Source: Algoriphagus sp.
GTDB taxonomy: Bacteria > Bacteroidota > Bacteroidia > Cytophagales > Cyclobacteriaceae
Assembly: GCA_029945945.1 (NCBI GenBank)
Contig: JAQSDM010000010.1
Span: forward strand, 106,782-170,781
DNA length: 64,000 bases
Direction of reading: 5' to 3'
The position numbers were made by a program, and so were the translations under genes. This document shows positions 16,052 to 26,131 of this stretch, one piece after another. The notes under the pieces were generated by a model, which ran no database searches, was not told the DNA's origin, and worked only from the letters and a program-made list of their open reading frames with translations. Position 1 is the stretch's first letter. Every line of letters begins with the position of its first letter.

Positions 16052-17382
16052 AACTTTGGCAAAAAGCTACAGGCAATAAGAAAGAAGTTGAACAGTTCAC
16101 AATCGGTCGTGATCCTGAATTTGATCTGATTTTGGCACCTTTTGATGTGCTTGCTTCCATGGCCCATGCAGCTATGCTTGCCACAATTGATTTGCTTACT
16201 GATGAAGAAAATCAAACTCTTCAAAAAGGCCTGAAGGAGATTTACTACGAAATTGAGCAGGGAAAATTCAGTATTGAACCCGGAGTTGAAGACGTTCATT
16301 CACAAGTGGAATTTTTACTAACGGAGCGTTTTGGAGAGGTCGGAAAAAAATTACACAGTGGAAGAAGCCGGAATGATCAGGTTTTGGTGGATTTGAAACT
16401 CTACTATCGGGCTGCAATCAGAGAATTGGTGGAAGATTCTTCTACCCTTTTTGATTTATTGCTTCTCCTTGCAGAAAAGCATAAAGGCGATCTGATGCCG
16501 GGTTACACTCATACTCAGCTGGCGATGCCGTCTTCGTTTGGTTTATGGTTTAGCTCTTTTGCCGAAGGCCTGAGTGAAGACTTGGGAATGCTCAAAGCTG
16601 CTTTTGATTTGAGTAATAAAAACCCGCTCGGATCTGCTGCCGGATATGGTTCCAGTTTTCCGCTTAATCGCACAATGACTACGCACCTACTGGGATTTGC
16701 AGATTTGCATCACAATGTGATCAATGCACAGAATAGCCGTGGAAAAACCGAAAAAACGCTTGCTTTTGCGATGTCCGGGATTGCGGGCACTTTGAATAGG
16801 TTATCAGCAGATGTTTGTTTGTTTATGAATCAGCATTTCGGATTTATCAGTTTTCCGGACGATTTGACTACCGGAAGTAGCATCATGCCTCATAAAAAGA
16901 ATCCTGATGTTTTTGAATTGATTCGTGCGAAAACCAATCAGATTTCTGCAGTTCCCAATACCGTCAGTTTGCTTTTAGCCAACACAACGACAGGTTACCA
17001 TCGTGATTTACAATTGCTCAAAGAAGAGATTTTCCCGGCTATTGCCAATTTGAAAGACTGCCTTGCAATGAGCTCTTTCATGCTTAAATCTATCAAAGTG
17101 AAAAAGGAAATATTGCTCGATCCATTCTTCAAGCATGTGTTTTCAGTTGAGGTTGTGAATGAATTGGTCTTGAAAGGAGTGCCATTTCGAGATGCTTATA
17201 AGCAAGTAGGCATGGATATCGAATCGGACAAATTTTCCCCTGATCAAACCAAGATTAACCATATTCATGAAGGCAGTATTGGAAATCTGAATCTTGATTT
17301 AATCAGAAAGAAAATGGAAAAGGCAATCTTATCTTTTGATTTTAAGGCAATTGATTCCGCTTTTCTATCGCTTATAAAATAA
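16048..17382 (+). CDS. argH: Argininosuccinate lyase
   Basis: This last enzyme of the pathway splits argininosuccinate to arginine and fumarate. The fumarase/aspartase superfamily signature GSSIMPHKKNPD starts at residue 276, with the catalytic serine at 277-278. SGRSRNDQV near 107-115 and TPTH-type GYTHTQLAMP near 152-161 are further hallmarks. Its length of 444 aa is normal. It is the last gene of the operon; I see no clear intrinsic terminator after it. Confidence 0.95.
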   Translation: MKLWQKATGNKKEVEQFTIGRDPEFDLILAPFDVLASMAHAAMLATIDLLTDEENQTLQKGLKEIYYEIEQGKFSIEPGVEDVHSQVEFLLTERFGEVGKKLHSGRSRNDQVLVDLKLYYRAAIRELVEDSSTLFDLLLLLAEKHKGDLMPGYTHTQLAMPSSFGLWFSSFAEGLSEDLGMLKAAFDLSNKNPLGSAAGYGSSFPLNRTMTTHLLGFADLHHNVINAQNSRGKTEKTLAFAMSGIAGTLNRLSADVCLFMNQHFGFISFPDDLTTGSSIMPHKKNPDVFELIRAKTNQISAVPNTVSLLLANTTTGYHRDLQLLKEEIFPAIANLKDCLAMSSFMLKSIKVKKEILLDPFFKHVFSVEVVNELVLKGVPFRDAYKQVGMDIESDKFSPDQTKINHIHEGSIGNLNLDLIRKKMEKAILSFDFKAIDSAFLSLIK

Positions 17383-17403
17383 AGCCTAACGTTCCTTTTT
17401 ATT

Positions 17404-17437
17404 TTTCTGAACAATTCCTGTCAAAATTCTATTTTTG
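17404..17437 (+). promoter_or_regulatory. Candidate promoter of SulP-carbonic anhydrase operon
   Basis: An exact -7 element TATTTTTG (17430-17437) lies 50 bases upstream of the SulP start. The -33 region (TTTC at 17404-17407, spacing 22) is an imperfect match. Confidence 0.4.
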
Positions 17438-17486
17438 ATATTAAGAATTTTTATGAACCAAATCTGTTCGAAAAATAAACAAGGAA

Positions 17487-19028
17487 ATGAACACGCTTTT
17501 TAAAGATGATATCAAGTATGATTTGAAGGCCAGTTTAGTGGTCTTTTTGGTTGCGCTCCCGCTTTGTTTGGGAATTGCAATAGCAAGTGGTGCGCCTCCG
17601 ATGGCAGGATTGTTAGCTGGAGTAGTTGGAGGAATTGTCATTGGAGCCTTATCAGGTTCTCATGTAAGCGTTAGCGGACCTGCTGCAGGATTGACGGTCA
17701 TTGTCCTGGATTCTATTTCAAGTTTGGGGACATTTGAGCTTTTTCTTGGAGCTTTGGTTATTGCAGGCATTATTCAACTTGGTTTTGGATTGCTCAAAGC
17801 CGGGGTTTTGGGATATTATTTCCCACATGCTGTGATCAAAGGAATGCTGACCGCAATTGGTTTGATTTTGATTCTTAAGCAGATTCCACATGCCCTCGGA
17901 TATGATAAGGATACTATGGGAGATGAAACCTTCCTTCAGGCGGATCAACACAATACGTTTTCCGAAATATGGTATGCTATTCAATTTTACAGCCCGGGTG
18001 CAATTCCTATTGTTTTGGTCTCTCTGGCTATTTTGATAACTTTTGAAAGACCCTCGGTTAAAAACCATAAAATCTTTGGCGTAGTCCCAGGTGCACTTTG
18101 GGCTGTTATTTCAGGAATTCTTTTAAACCAGGCATTTGGTCTGTGGATTCCTTCCTGGCAATTAAATAATGAACACTTAGTAAATATTCCAGTCTTGAAT
18201 AATCTTGGAGAAATCGGCAGTTTATTGACTTTTCCGGATTTTGGAATGATAGGAGAAAGTACATTCTGGGTTGTGGCTGCCACCATTGCTATCATAGGAA
18301 GCATTGAAACACTTCTTAGTATTGATGCAGCTGATAAAATGGATCCATATAAACGACTTACGCCGACTAGTAAGGAATTGGTTGCTCAGGGAGTTGGTAA
18401 TACCATTTCAGGTTTAATTGGTGGTTTACCAGTTACTGCAGTAATAGTAAGAAGCTCAGCAAATATCACTGCCGGAAATAGAACCAAACTCTCAGCAATT
18501 TTCCATGGATTCCTCCTATTAATATTGACGCTGTCAATTCCTGGGATTCTTAATTTAATTCCCCTGAGCGGCCTTGCAGCTGTATTGTTTTTGGTGGGAT
18601 ATAAACTTGCAAAGCCCGCTATTTTCATCCAGAGCTATGAAAAAGGAATGGACCAGTTTATTCCTTTTATCGTCACGGTAGCTGCAATCTTATTTACAGA
18701 TTTGTTAATAGGTATCGGGATTGGAATGGTTTTCGGATTGTTTTTCGTAATGAAAACAAACTATCAAAGAGCTATTGTGGTGACTGAACTTAATGGTAAT
18801 TACCTTTTAAAACTCCAAAAAGATGTTTCATTTCTCAATAAAGCTCCTTTAATGAAGCAGCTTGCTATTATTCCTAATGGCAGCCAAGTGGTCATAAATG
18901 CCCAAAGGGCTCAATTCATTGATCACGATATTCAGGAGGTTTTAAATGATTTCATTGAATCTTCCCACGATAAAAAAATTGACGTAATCATTGAAGGATA
19001 TAAATACAATCTGAAAGAAACTGTATGA
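17487..19028 (+). CDS. SulP-family anion transporter, probable bicarbonate uptake
   Basis: This 513-residue inner-membrane protein has the SulP/SLC26 fold: a run of hydrophobic helices from about residue 15 to 425, with the family sequence VALPLCLGIAIASGAPP (about 22-38) and GPAAGLTV (about 63-70). A C-terminal STAS-like domain occupies about 440-510. It overlaps a beta carbonic anhydrase gene by 4 bases. That pairing is known for SulP proteins that move bicarbonate, with the anhydrase interconverting it with CO2. Sulfate cannot be excluded from sequence. Confidence 0.9.
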   Translation: MNTLFKDDIKYDLKASLVVFLVALPLCLGIAIASGAPPMAGLLAGVVGGIVIGALSGSHVSVSGPAAGLTVIVLDSISSLGTFELFLGALVIAGIIQLGFGLLKAGVLGYYFPHAVIKGMLTAIGLILILKQIPHALGYDKDTMGDETFLQADQHNTFSEIWYAIQFYSPGAIPIVLVSLAILITFERPSVKNHKIFGVVPGALWAVISGILLNQAFGLWIPSWQLNNEHLVNIPVLNNLGEIGSLLTFPDFGMIGESTFWVVAATIAIIGSIETLLSIDAADKMDPYKRLTPTSKELVAQGVGNTISGLIGGLPVTAVIVRSSANITAGNRTKLSAIFHGFLLLILTLSIPGILNLIPLSGLAAVLFLVGYKLAKPAIFIQSYEKGMDQFIPFIVTVAAILFTDLLIGIGIGMVFGLFFVMKTNYQRAIVVTELNGNYLLKLQKDVSFLNKAPLMKQLAIIPNGSQVVINAQRAQFIDHDIQEVLNDFIESSHDKKIDVIIEGYKYNLKETV

Positions 19029-19666
19029 ACCCATACGAAAAATTATTACTCCAAAACAAAGCTTGGTCTGAAGAAAAGATTGAGTTAGATAAAGATTATT
19101 TTAGCCGGTTAGCTCACCAGCAAAAGCCGAAATTCCTATGGATTGGTTGCTCAGATAGCCGTGTTCCCGCAAATGAAATAACAGGCACAGATCCCGGTGA
19201 AGTTTTCGTTCATAGAAACATTGCTAATATGGTTGTTCATACGGACTTGAATCTGTTGAGCGTACTTCAATATGCTGTTGATGTTCTCAAAGTTGAGCAT
19301 ATCATTGTATGTGGTCACTATGGCTGTGGTGGAATAGAGGCTGCTATTTCAAAAAATGATTACGGGTTGATTAATAAATGGCTTCGAAACATCAAAGAAG
19401 TTTATAAAATGTACCAAAAGGAGGTTGACTCTATTGAAAATCATACTGAAAAAGTCAATAAGCTCGTCGAATTCAATGTAATTGAACAGTGTCAGGATTT
19501 GATCAAAACCTCCATCATTCAAAGGGCTTGGAAACACCGGAAAGGACCTGAAATCCACGGTTGGGTCTATGGTTTGAACAATGGGCTTGTCACTGAACTG
19601 GTGAATATTGAGCCAGATCTTGAAAAGGTCAACCCAATTTTCAGGTACAACGAAGATCAGCTATAA
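19025..19666 (+). CDS. can: Beta-class carbonic anhydrase
   Basis: The enzyme interconverts CO2 and bicarbonate in the cytoplasm. The zinc ligands of the beta class are all present: Cys42 and Asp44 (GCSDSRVP), with Arg46 making the Asp-Arg dyad, His98 and Cys101 (CGHYGCGG). The length of 213 aa is typical. Its ATG overlaps the SulP stop by four bases, so expression is coupled to the transporter. A strong terminator follows. Confidence 0.93.
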   Translation: MNPYEKLLLQNKAWSEEKIELDKDYFSRLAHQQKPKFLWIGCSDSRVPANEITGTDPGEVFVHRNIANMVVHTDLNLLSVLQYAVDVLKVEHIIVCGHYGCGGIEAAISKNDYGLINKWLRNIKEVYKMYQKEVDSIENHTEKVNKLVEFNVIEQCQDLIKTSIIQRAWKHRKGPEIHGWVYGLNNGLVTELVNIEPDLEKVNPIFRYNEDQL

Positions 19667-19686
19667 AAGTCTTTTAAATATTTTTG

Positions 19687-19731
19687 CCGGGAAACGAACT
19701 TGAATTTTGATTTGTCGTTTCCCGGTTTTTT
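19687..19731 (+). terminator. Rho-independent terminator after carbonic anhydrase
   Basis: An 11-bp perfect stem CCGGGAAACGA/TCGTTTCCCGG (19687-19697 with 19715-19725) is followed by six T. Confidence 0.88.
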
Positions 19732-19767
19732 ATTTGCAACGTCCTTTCACTTTTTCCAGTGGCGGGA

Positions 19768-19872
19768 TTTATAAAGAAGAGGCGAGAGACAGGCTCTGAG
19801 ACCCTCTGGCAACCTGGAAAATCCAAGGTGCCAATTCCTGCCGAGTGAGGTGTTCTCATTTGGAAATATAAA
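19768..19872 (+). ncRNA. SAM-I (S-box) riboswitch
   Basis: The element shows the S-box core in order: AGAGGCGAGAGACAGGCTC, then CTCTGGCAACCTG, then CAAGGTGCCAATTCCTGCC. P1 closes with TTTATA (19768-19773) against TATAAA (19867-19872). It lies upstream of metY-metX, the expected regulon, and would turn expression down when S-adenosylmethionine is plentiful. The 172 bases between it and metY hold no clear terminator but do hold a short ORF and a weak hairpin, described next. Confidence 0.9.
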
Positions 19873-19883
19873 TTCTTAACAAG

Positions 19884-19985
19884 ATGGATTCAGGACTTCC
19901 TCTCTACCAACTTCGATTTTCAAACCAAAAAGATCCTCAACAACTTTTTGCTTGTTGTTTACTTCCGTCATTCAAACCAGATTAA
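19884..19985 (+). CDS. Possible Cys-codon leader peptide between SAM riboswitch and metY, 33 aa
   Basis: A 33-codon frame starts at ATG 19884, 12 bases after the riboswitch, and ends at TAA 19983-19985. Residues 21-28 read LFACCLLP, with two adjacent Cys codons (19953-19958). Those codons fall in the 3' arm of a hairpin, CAACAA (19938-19943) with TTGTTG (19952-19957). The same 3' arm could instead pair with AACAAG at 19878-19883, next to the start codon. MetY-type enzymes use sulfide or cysteine-derived sulfur, so a cysteine-sensing leader would make sense. A chance frame of this size is quite possible. Confidence 0.35.
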   Translation: MDSGLPLYQLRFSNQKDPQQLFACCLLPSFKPD

Positions 19986-20026
19986 TGGTTTTTAACTGCA
20001 ATTCATTTTTAATCAGTCATAATTAA

Positions 20027-21349
<1,323 letters not shown>

Positions 21350-21390
21350 TTCAGTAAATGAATCTCAAAAGTCAATACGCTTCGATTATC

Positions 21391-22410
21391 ATGACCCAGG
21401 AATTATTTCATTCAAGCAATCCATTGGTTTTAGAAACAGGAGAAATTCTGCCGGAATTTGATCTTGCCTATACCACTTATGGCCAGCTGAATGCTGAAAG
21501 AAATAATGTAATCTGGGTAATTCATGCCCTCACAGGCGATTCTAATGCCTCAGAATGGTGGAATGGTCTGATCGGTGAAGATAAATTCTTCGATCCGACT
21601 GATCATTTCATTATCTGTGCAAACCTTCTCGGGTCATGCTATGGATCGACCAATCCTTTCAGCGAAAATCCAGTAACCGGGAAAACCTATTTTTATGATT
21701 TCCCGCAAGTGACCACGAGAGATTTGGCCGAAAGCCTTGAGCGACTCCGTAAACATTTGGGTATCGAAGAAATACACACGCTTATCGGTGGATCTCTTGG
21801 AGGTCAGGTTGTGTTGGAATGGGCGTATACTTTGGAAAAAAGACTTAAGAATGCTGTGGTTTTGGCATCAACTGCCAAAACTTCCCCATGGGTGATTGGC
21901 TTCAATGAAACTCAGCGGATGGCTATCGAATCGGATTGTACTTGGGGTGACCTGGATCCAAAAGCCGGTTTGAAAGGATTGGAAACTGCCCGGGCAATTG
22001 CAATGCTCAGCTACAGACATCCGGATGATTTGAAGAGAAAACAGTCCGATCCTGAGGAAAAACTGGATGGATTCAGATCTTCATCTTACCTGAGATATCA
22101 AGGTCAAAAACTAGCAAAGCGGTTTAACGCGCTTTCTTATTGGACGCTGAGCAAGGCAATGGACAGTCATGATTTGGGAAGAAAAAGAGGCGGTTCGGAA
22201 CAAGCTTTGGCCTCGATCTCTGCAAAAGTACTTACCGTCGGTGTTGATAAGGATTTACTTTTCTTACCAAGTGAATCACAATTCATAAGTCAGAAAGTAC
22301 AGCGAGGCACTTACAAGGAAATCATCTCCACAGCAGGCCATGATGCCTTTTTGATTGAATTTGAGCAGCTGGCTTTCTTCCTGCAATCATTCTATTTGGA
22401 GCAAAAATAG
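21391..22410 (+). CDS. metX: Homoserine O-acetyltransferase
   Basis: This alpha/beta-hydrolase-fold enzyme activates homoserine with acetyl-CoA for methionine synthesis. The nucleophile is Ser135 in IGGSLGGQVVLEW, and the charge-relay residues are in VDKDLLF and AGHDAFL near the C-terminus. The family segment LTGDSNASEWW is near 50-60. I start at ATG 21391 (MTQELFHSSNP); an earlier in-frame ATG at 21358 adds 11 residues with no family match. It is followed by a strong terminator and works with MetY. Confidence 0.92.
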   Translation: MTQELFHSSNPLVLETGEILPEFDLAYTTYGQLNAERNNVIWVIHALTGDSNASEWWNGLIGEDKFFDPTDHFIICANLLGSCYGSTNPFSENPVTGKTYFYDFPQVTTRDLAESLERLRKHLGIEEIHTLIGGSLGGQVVLEWAYTLEKRLKNAVVLASTAKTSPWVIGFNETQRMAIESDCTWGDLDPKAGLKGLETARAIAMLSYRHPDDLKRKQSDPEEKLDGFRSSSYLRYQGQKLAKRFNALSYWTLSKAMDSHDLGRKRGGSEQALASISAKVLTVGVDKDLLFLPSESQFISQKVQRGTYKEIISTAGHDAFLIEFEQLAFFLQSFYLEQK

Positions 22411-22435
22411 GGCGGGTTTCCCCGCCTTATTTTTT
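22403..22435 (+). terminator. Rho-independent terminator after metX
   Basis: GGCGGG/CCCGCC (22411-22416 with 22421-22426) around a TTTC loop is extended by A-T pairs on the outside and followed by a T run. Confidence 0.88.
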
Positions 22436-22586
22436 CATTTTAGCCTTTCAACATTTGCTCAGGATTTTTACCATTTTTTCAAATTCATCATTTATTCATT
22501 TCGTGAATTTTCAAAAGTTTTCACCGCTCTCATTAGTAATAGCTTCAAAAGCTCGGAAGCTGATTGTCAAGTTTTCACTTGAAAGA

Positions 22587-22619
22587 TTGCATGGAAAAGC
22601 GAGAATTGGGATAGATTTG
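22587..22619 (+). promoter_or_regulatory. Candidate pdeM promoter
   Basis: TTG (22587-22589) and an exact -7 element TAGATTTG (22612-22619) lie 22 bases apart. The predicted start site near 22626 supports translation from ATG 22649. The rest of 22436-22586 shows only short unconvincing frames. Confidence 0.45.
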
Positions 22620-22648
22620 AAAATGTATTCTTGCGGAATTTCCAACCC

Positions 22649-23308
22649 ATGAGTTTTAGCCATCACCCGATTCAGTTTTCAGATTTTGAACTTCATCTCT
22701 TGAAAGAAAAAGCCGTTTGGAGTCCTGATTTCAAAAGTCTTTTCCTTTCAGATTTACACTTTGGGAAAGCTGCTCATTTCCGAAAATCAGGGATTCCGAT
22801 TCCCGAACCGATCCACGATGAGGACCTTTTGAAAATTGAACAGCTGATTTCCAAATATAAGCCTGCGCATTTCTATTTCCTTGGGGACTTGTTTCATAGT
22901 GACTGGAATGATCAGTGGGAATCGTTAAACAGTTTTTTAAGAAACTTTACAGAAACAATTTTTCATCTGGTCAAAGGAAATCACGATATCCTGGATCTTG
23001 GCTCCTACTCTACCTCAAATTTTGAGATTCACCCCAAACCAATACAATTGGGTAAGCTTTTCCTTTCCCATGAGCCACAAAATGAAATACCGGCAGGTTT
23101 GATCAATCTCTGTGGTCATATTCATCCGGGAGTTCGATTGGTTGGAAAAGGAAGGCAATCTCTCCGGCTTCCTTGTTTCTATCTTCATGATAACCAGCTC
23201 ATTCTTCCTGCTTTTGGGAATTTTACAGGGTTGGCTATTATTCAGGGTTTTCCGGGTGATCAGATTTTCGGAGTAACCAAAGAAAAAGTGATTCCAATCC
23301 TTTCCTGA
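22649..23308 (+). CDS. pdeM: PdeM-type metallophosphoesterase (ligase-associated DNA repair endonuclease family)
   Basis: The protein has the calcineurin-like phosphoesterase motifs: SDLHFGKAAHFRKSGIPIP (about 34-52), GDLFHS, KGNHD (about 111-115) and CGHIHPG, all metal ligands in place. The FGK..HFR.SG.P.P block is specific to PdeM, annotated in the ligase-associated DNA damage response set with a ligase, helicase and exonuclease. Those partners are not adjacent here. I start at ATG 22649; a TTG at 22631 is in frame but lies too close to the predicted transcription start. Confidence 0.85.
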   Translation: MSFSHHPIQFSDFELHLLKEKAVWSPDFKSLFLSDLHFGKAAHFRKSGIPIPEPIHDEDLLKIEQLISKYKPAHFYFLGDLFHSDWNDQWESLNSFLRNFTETIFHLVKGNHDILDLGSYSTSNFEIHPKPIQLGKLFLSHEPQNEIPAGLINLCGHIHPGVRLVGKGRQSLRLPCFYLHDNQLILPAFGNFTGLAIIQGFPGDQIFGVTKEKVIPILS

Positions 23309-23363
23309 GATTAGATTGGCAAAATCCTTGGGGATGCTTAGTTTTGATAAGAATTTTGTTCCT

Positions 23364-24254
23364 ATGGCGAATTACCCACGCGAGAAAAAAGTACTTGGTC
23401 ATTTCAAATTTGGAAGTGTCTTATTCAGCACCACGCTCTCCCTTTTTATAGTTGGTCTTTTCGGAGTTATCCTGATCCAGGCAAAAACCCTGACCAGCAT
23501 GATCCGAGAGAATATCGAGGTGCAGGTTTTTCTGGAAAAAAACCTCGATGAAACCCAGTTGAAAGCAATTCGGGATGATCTTGCAGGTCGCTCCTTCATC
23601 CTGACAAAAGATGATTCTCTCAGTCTGAAATTCGTTTCAGATGAAGAAGCCGCAGCAACATTCATCGAAAGTACAGGAGAAGACTTTACCAAATTCCTGG
23701 AAGACAACCCGCTCAGAGACAGTTATGTGATTGCAATTGCTGAGGAGTTTCAGACATCCGAGCAACTTGCTACCATTGTGAAAGAATTGGAAGAAATCCC
23801 GGGCGTTTTTGAGGTCTCCTACATGACAGATCTGGTCGATTCGATTAATAAAAACCTCCTGAAAGTTAGTTTGGTGATGGGTGGATTTATCCTCATCCTG
23901 ATCATTACTGTGGTCATGTTGATCAATAATACGATCCGACTCGCTTTATTTTCTCAGCGTTTCCTGATTCGCTCGATGCAACTTGTTGGTGCTACGAGAG
24001 GATTTATTCGCAAGCCTTTTCTGGCAAGAGCATTTATGTTTGGAATGCTGGCCGGAGCAATAGCCTCAATTGTCCTTTTCGCTTTGGTCAAATACACCCA
24101 GGCGAATATCGAAGGTTTTGCATTACTTCAAAACCAACAACTTTTGATCGCCCTTTTTGGATTGCTGATTATCGTGGGAGGAGTTCTCTCAGTCTTGAGT
24201 ACCTTGAGAGCTGTAAACAAATATTTAAACATGTCGCTTGACGAACTTTACTAA
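23364..24254 (+). CDS. ftsX: Cell-division permease FtsX
   Basis: FtsX is the membrane half of the FtsEX complex that couples the divisome to peptidoglycan hydrolases. The layout fits: N-terminal transmembrane helix (about 20-42), a periplasmic domain to about 170, then three helices. IEVQVFLEKNLDE and the cytoplasmic SMQLVGATRGFIRKPF loop are characteristic. The start ATG 23364 gives MANYPREKK and a length of about 296 aa, as in other Bacteroidota; TTG 23316 and ATG 23334 are upstream in frame. ftsE is not adjacent, as is usual in this phylum. Confidence 0.92.
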   Translation: MANYPREKKVLGHFKFGSVLFSTTLSLFIVGLFGVILIQAKTLTSMIRENIEVQVFLEKNLDETQLKAIRDDLAGRSFILTKDDSLSLKFVSDEEAAATFIESTGEDFTKFLEDNPLRDSYVIAIAEEFQTSEQLATIVKELEEIPGVFEVSYMTDLVDSINKNLLKVSLVMGGFILILIITVVMLINNTIRLALFSQRFLIRSMQLVGATRGFIRKPFLARAFMFGMLAGAIASIVLFALVKYTQANIEGFALLQNQQLLIALFGLLIIVGGVLSVLSTLRAVNKYLNMSLDELY

Positions 24255-24255
24255 C

Positions 24256-24465
24256 ATGAGCAAATCATCTTTTCCATTTACTAAAAAGAACTATCAGCTC
24301 ATGTTTGTGGGCATAGGTTTGATCGTCCTGGGCTTTGTGATTATAGGTCTGGATGGAGAACCCCATGGCAATGGTTTTCTTGGTTTGACTCTGGGTCCGA
24401 TTGTGACTTTAGCAGGCTTTATTTTTGAGTTTTACGCCATTTTTGCAAAAGGAGAAAAAAACTAA
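24256..24465 (+). CDS. DUF3098 family membrane protein
   Basis: This 69-residue protein with two transmembrane helices (about 15-32 and 45-63) begins MSKSSFPFTKKNYQLM, the conserved DUF3098 N-terminus. It starts 1 base after the ftsX stop and precedes truB, the standard Bacteroidota neighbourhood. The function is unknown; linkage to ftsX hints at the cell envelope or division. ATG 24256 is preferred to an upstream TTG inside ftsX. Confidence 0.88.
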   Translation: MSKSSFPFTKKNYQLMFVGIGLIVLGFVIIGLDGEPHGNGFLGLTLGPIVTLAGFIFEFYAIFAKGEKN

Positions 24466-24522
24466 AACTCCTCCTCCCCTTTCAAATTATGATTGGGGCG
24501 AGGCTGGTGACCCAATTCAACT

Positions 24523-25209
24523 ATGCAACTTGAACCCTATGGTGAAGTCTTCCTGGTCGACAAACCTTTGGAATGGACATCTTTTGATGTGGTGAAAAAA
24601 ATCCGGAATGCCCTTCGAATCAAAAAAGTAGGTCACGCCGGTACGTTGGATCCTTTGGCTTCAGGACTTTTGATCGTTTGCGCAGGAAAGCAAACCAAGC
24701 AGATCGACTCGTATATGGGTCAGGAAAAAGAATACATCGGAACTTTTGTAATCGGAGCTACAACAGAATCTTTCGATTTGGAAAAACCAGTGGTTCCTGT
24801 TGCTGATCCTTCCGCAATCACACTTGAGCAGGTAAAGGCTGCAGCAGCCCAATTAACAGGGGATATATTGCAGGTACCACCCATGCACTCAGCTATCAAA
24901 GTTGATGGAAAAAGAGTTTATGAGTCTGCCCGACAAGGAATAGAAGTAAAAATGGAAGCCCGTCCGGTTCAGGTTCGGGAATTTGAGATCACAGGTTTTG
25001 AAAACAATGTGGTCCATTTCCGAATTTCTTGTTCCAAAGGAACCTACATCCGCAGCTTAGCCAGAGATCTTGGTTTAATCCTGGGAGTTGGGGCTTATAT
25101 GAGTTCTCTTTGCAGAACCAGAATCGGGAATTTTAAACTTTCGGAATCCAAAGAATTGATTTCTTTGGTGGAAGAAATCAAAGCTCGTCCGCAACATGAA
25201 GATCTATGA
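24523..25209 (+). CDS. truB: tRNA pseudouridine(55) synthase
   Basis: TruB makes pseudouridine 55 in the T loop of tRNAs. The catalytic Asp43 is in the motif GHAGTLDPLASGLL, and the CSKGTYIRSLARDLG motif is near 170-184. At 228 aa it lacks the C-terminal PUA domain of the E. coli enzyme, as is normal in Bacteroidota. It overlaps ribF by 14 bases, showing translational coupling. Confidence 0.94.
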   Translation: MQLEPYGEVFLVDKPLEWTSFDVVKKIRNALRIKKVGHAGTLDPLASGLLIVCAGKQTKQIDSYMGQEKEYIGTFVIGATTESFDLEKPVVPVADPSAITLEQVKAAAAQLTGDILQVPPMHSAIKVDGKRVYESARQGIEVKMEARPVQVREFEITGFENNVVHFRISCSKGTYIRSLARDLGLILGVGAYMSSLCRTRIGNFKLSESKELISLVEEIKARPQHEDL

Positions 25210-26119
25210 AGGCCTGAGTGATCTTCCGAATATCCCAAATCCCGTTGTTACGAGCGGGACTTTTGACGGGGTACATCTGGGCCATCAAAAAATCCTCAAC
25301 AGAATCCGGGAAAGCGCCCGAGCTATTCAGGGTGAAACTGTTTTAATTACTTTTTGGCCACATCCCCGATTGGTCCTTTATCCAAATGAACATAATCTGA
25401 GATTACTAAGCACTTTCGAAGAGAAAACAAAACTTCTCCGGCAATTCGGAATCGATCACCTGATCACGATTCCTTTTACACATGAATTTTCCCAAATGAG
25501 CTCCAAGGAGTTTATTGAGAAGGTTTTGGTAGAAAAGATAAAAACCAAAAAACTGGTAATCGGGTATGATCACCGATTCGGAAAAAATCGTGAGGGAAGC
25601 TTTGAATACCTCCAAGCACATTGTGCCGAATACGGATTTGATTTGGAAGAGATTTCCAGGCAAGATGTTGATGAAATTGGCGTTTCAAGCACCAAAATCC
25701 GGAAGGCTTTAGAAGAAGGAGATGTGGCGACAGCAATCAGTTACCTCGGCCGTCCCTATGAGTTAAACGGACTAGTGATCAAAGGTCAGCAGATTGGCCG
25801 TTCCATTGGTTTCCCTACGGCGAATATCCATATTGCAAATGATTATAAACTGATTCCAAAAGACGGCGTATACGCTGTTGAAGCAAGTGTAGCCGGGACA
25901 CTATACAAAGCAATGCTTAATATCGGGAATCGCCCGACAGTGAAGGGAAGTAAAAAAACCGTTGAAGCTCATCTATTCGATTTCCAGGGTGATCTTTACG
26001 ACAAACAAATAACAATTTACCTAAAAGCTTACCTGCGAGAAGAACATAAATTTGAGAACCTCGAGGCTTTGAAACACCAATTGATTTTGGATCAGGCCAA
26101 AGCTAAATCTTTGCTTTAA
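25196..26119 (+). CDS. ribF: Bifunctional riboflavin kinase / FAD synthetase
   Basis: RibF converts riboflavin to FMN and then FAD. The N-terminal nucleotidyltransferase domain shows SGTFDGVHLGHQ (about 20-31) and GYDHRFGKNREG; the C-terminal kinase domain shows GRSIGFPTANI (about 201-211) and the NIGNRPTV segment. Its length of 307 aa is standard. It overlaps truB by 14 bases, an arrangement seen across bacteria. Confidence 0.94.
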   Translation: MKIYEGLSDLPNIPNPVVTSGTFDGVHLGHQKILNRIRESARAIQGETVLITFWPHPRLVLYPNEHNLRLLSTFEEKTKLLRQFGIDHLITIPFTHEFSQMSSKEFIEKVLVEKIKTKKLVIGYDHRFGKNREGSFEYLQAHCAEYGFDLEEISRQDVDEIGVSSTKIRKALEEGDVATAISYLGRPYELNGLVIKGQQIGRSIGFPTANIHIANDYKLIPKDGVYAVEASVAGTLYKAMLNIGNRPTVKGSKKTVEAHLFDFQGDLYDKQITIYLKAYLREEHKFENLEALKHQLILDQAKAKSLL

Positions 26120-26131
26120 ACCCAAATAAGT

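Noticed and set aside
22436..22652. Two overlapping frames (65-75 codons) between metX and pdeM
   Set aside because: No domain, no membrane pattern that looks evolved, and they overlap each other, the terminator or the pdeM promoter; most likely chance.
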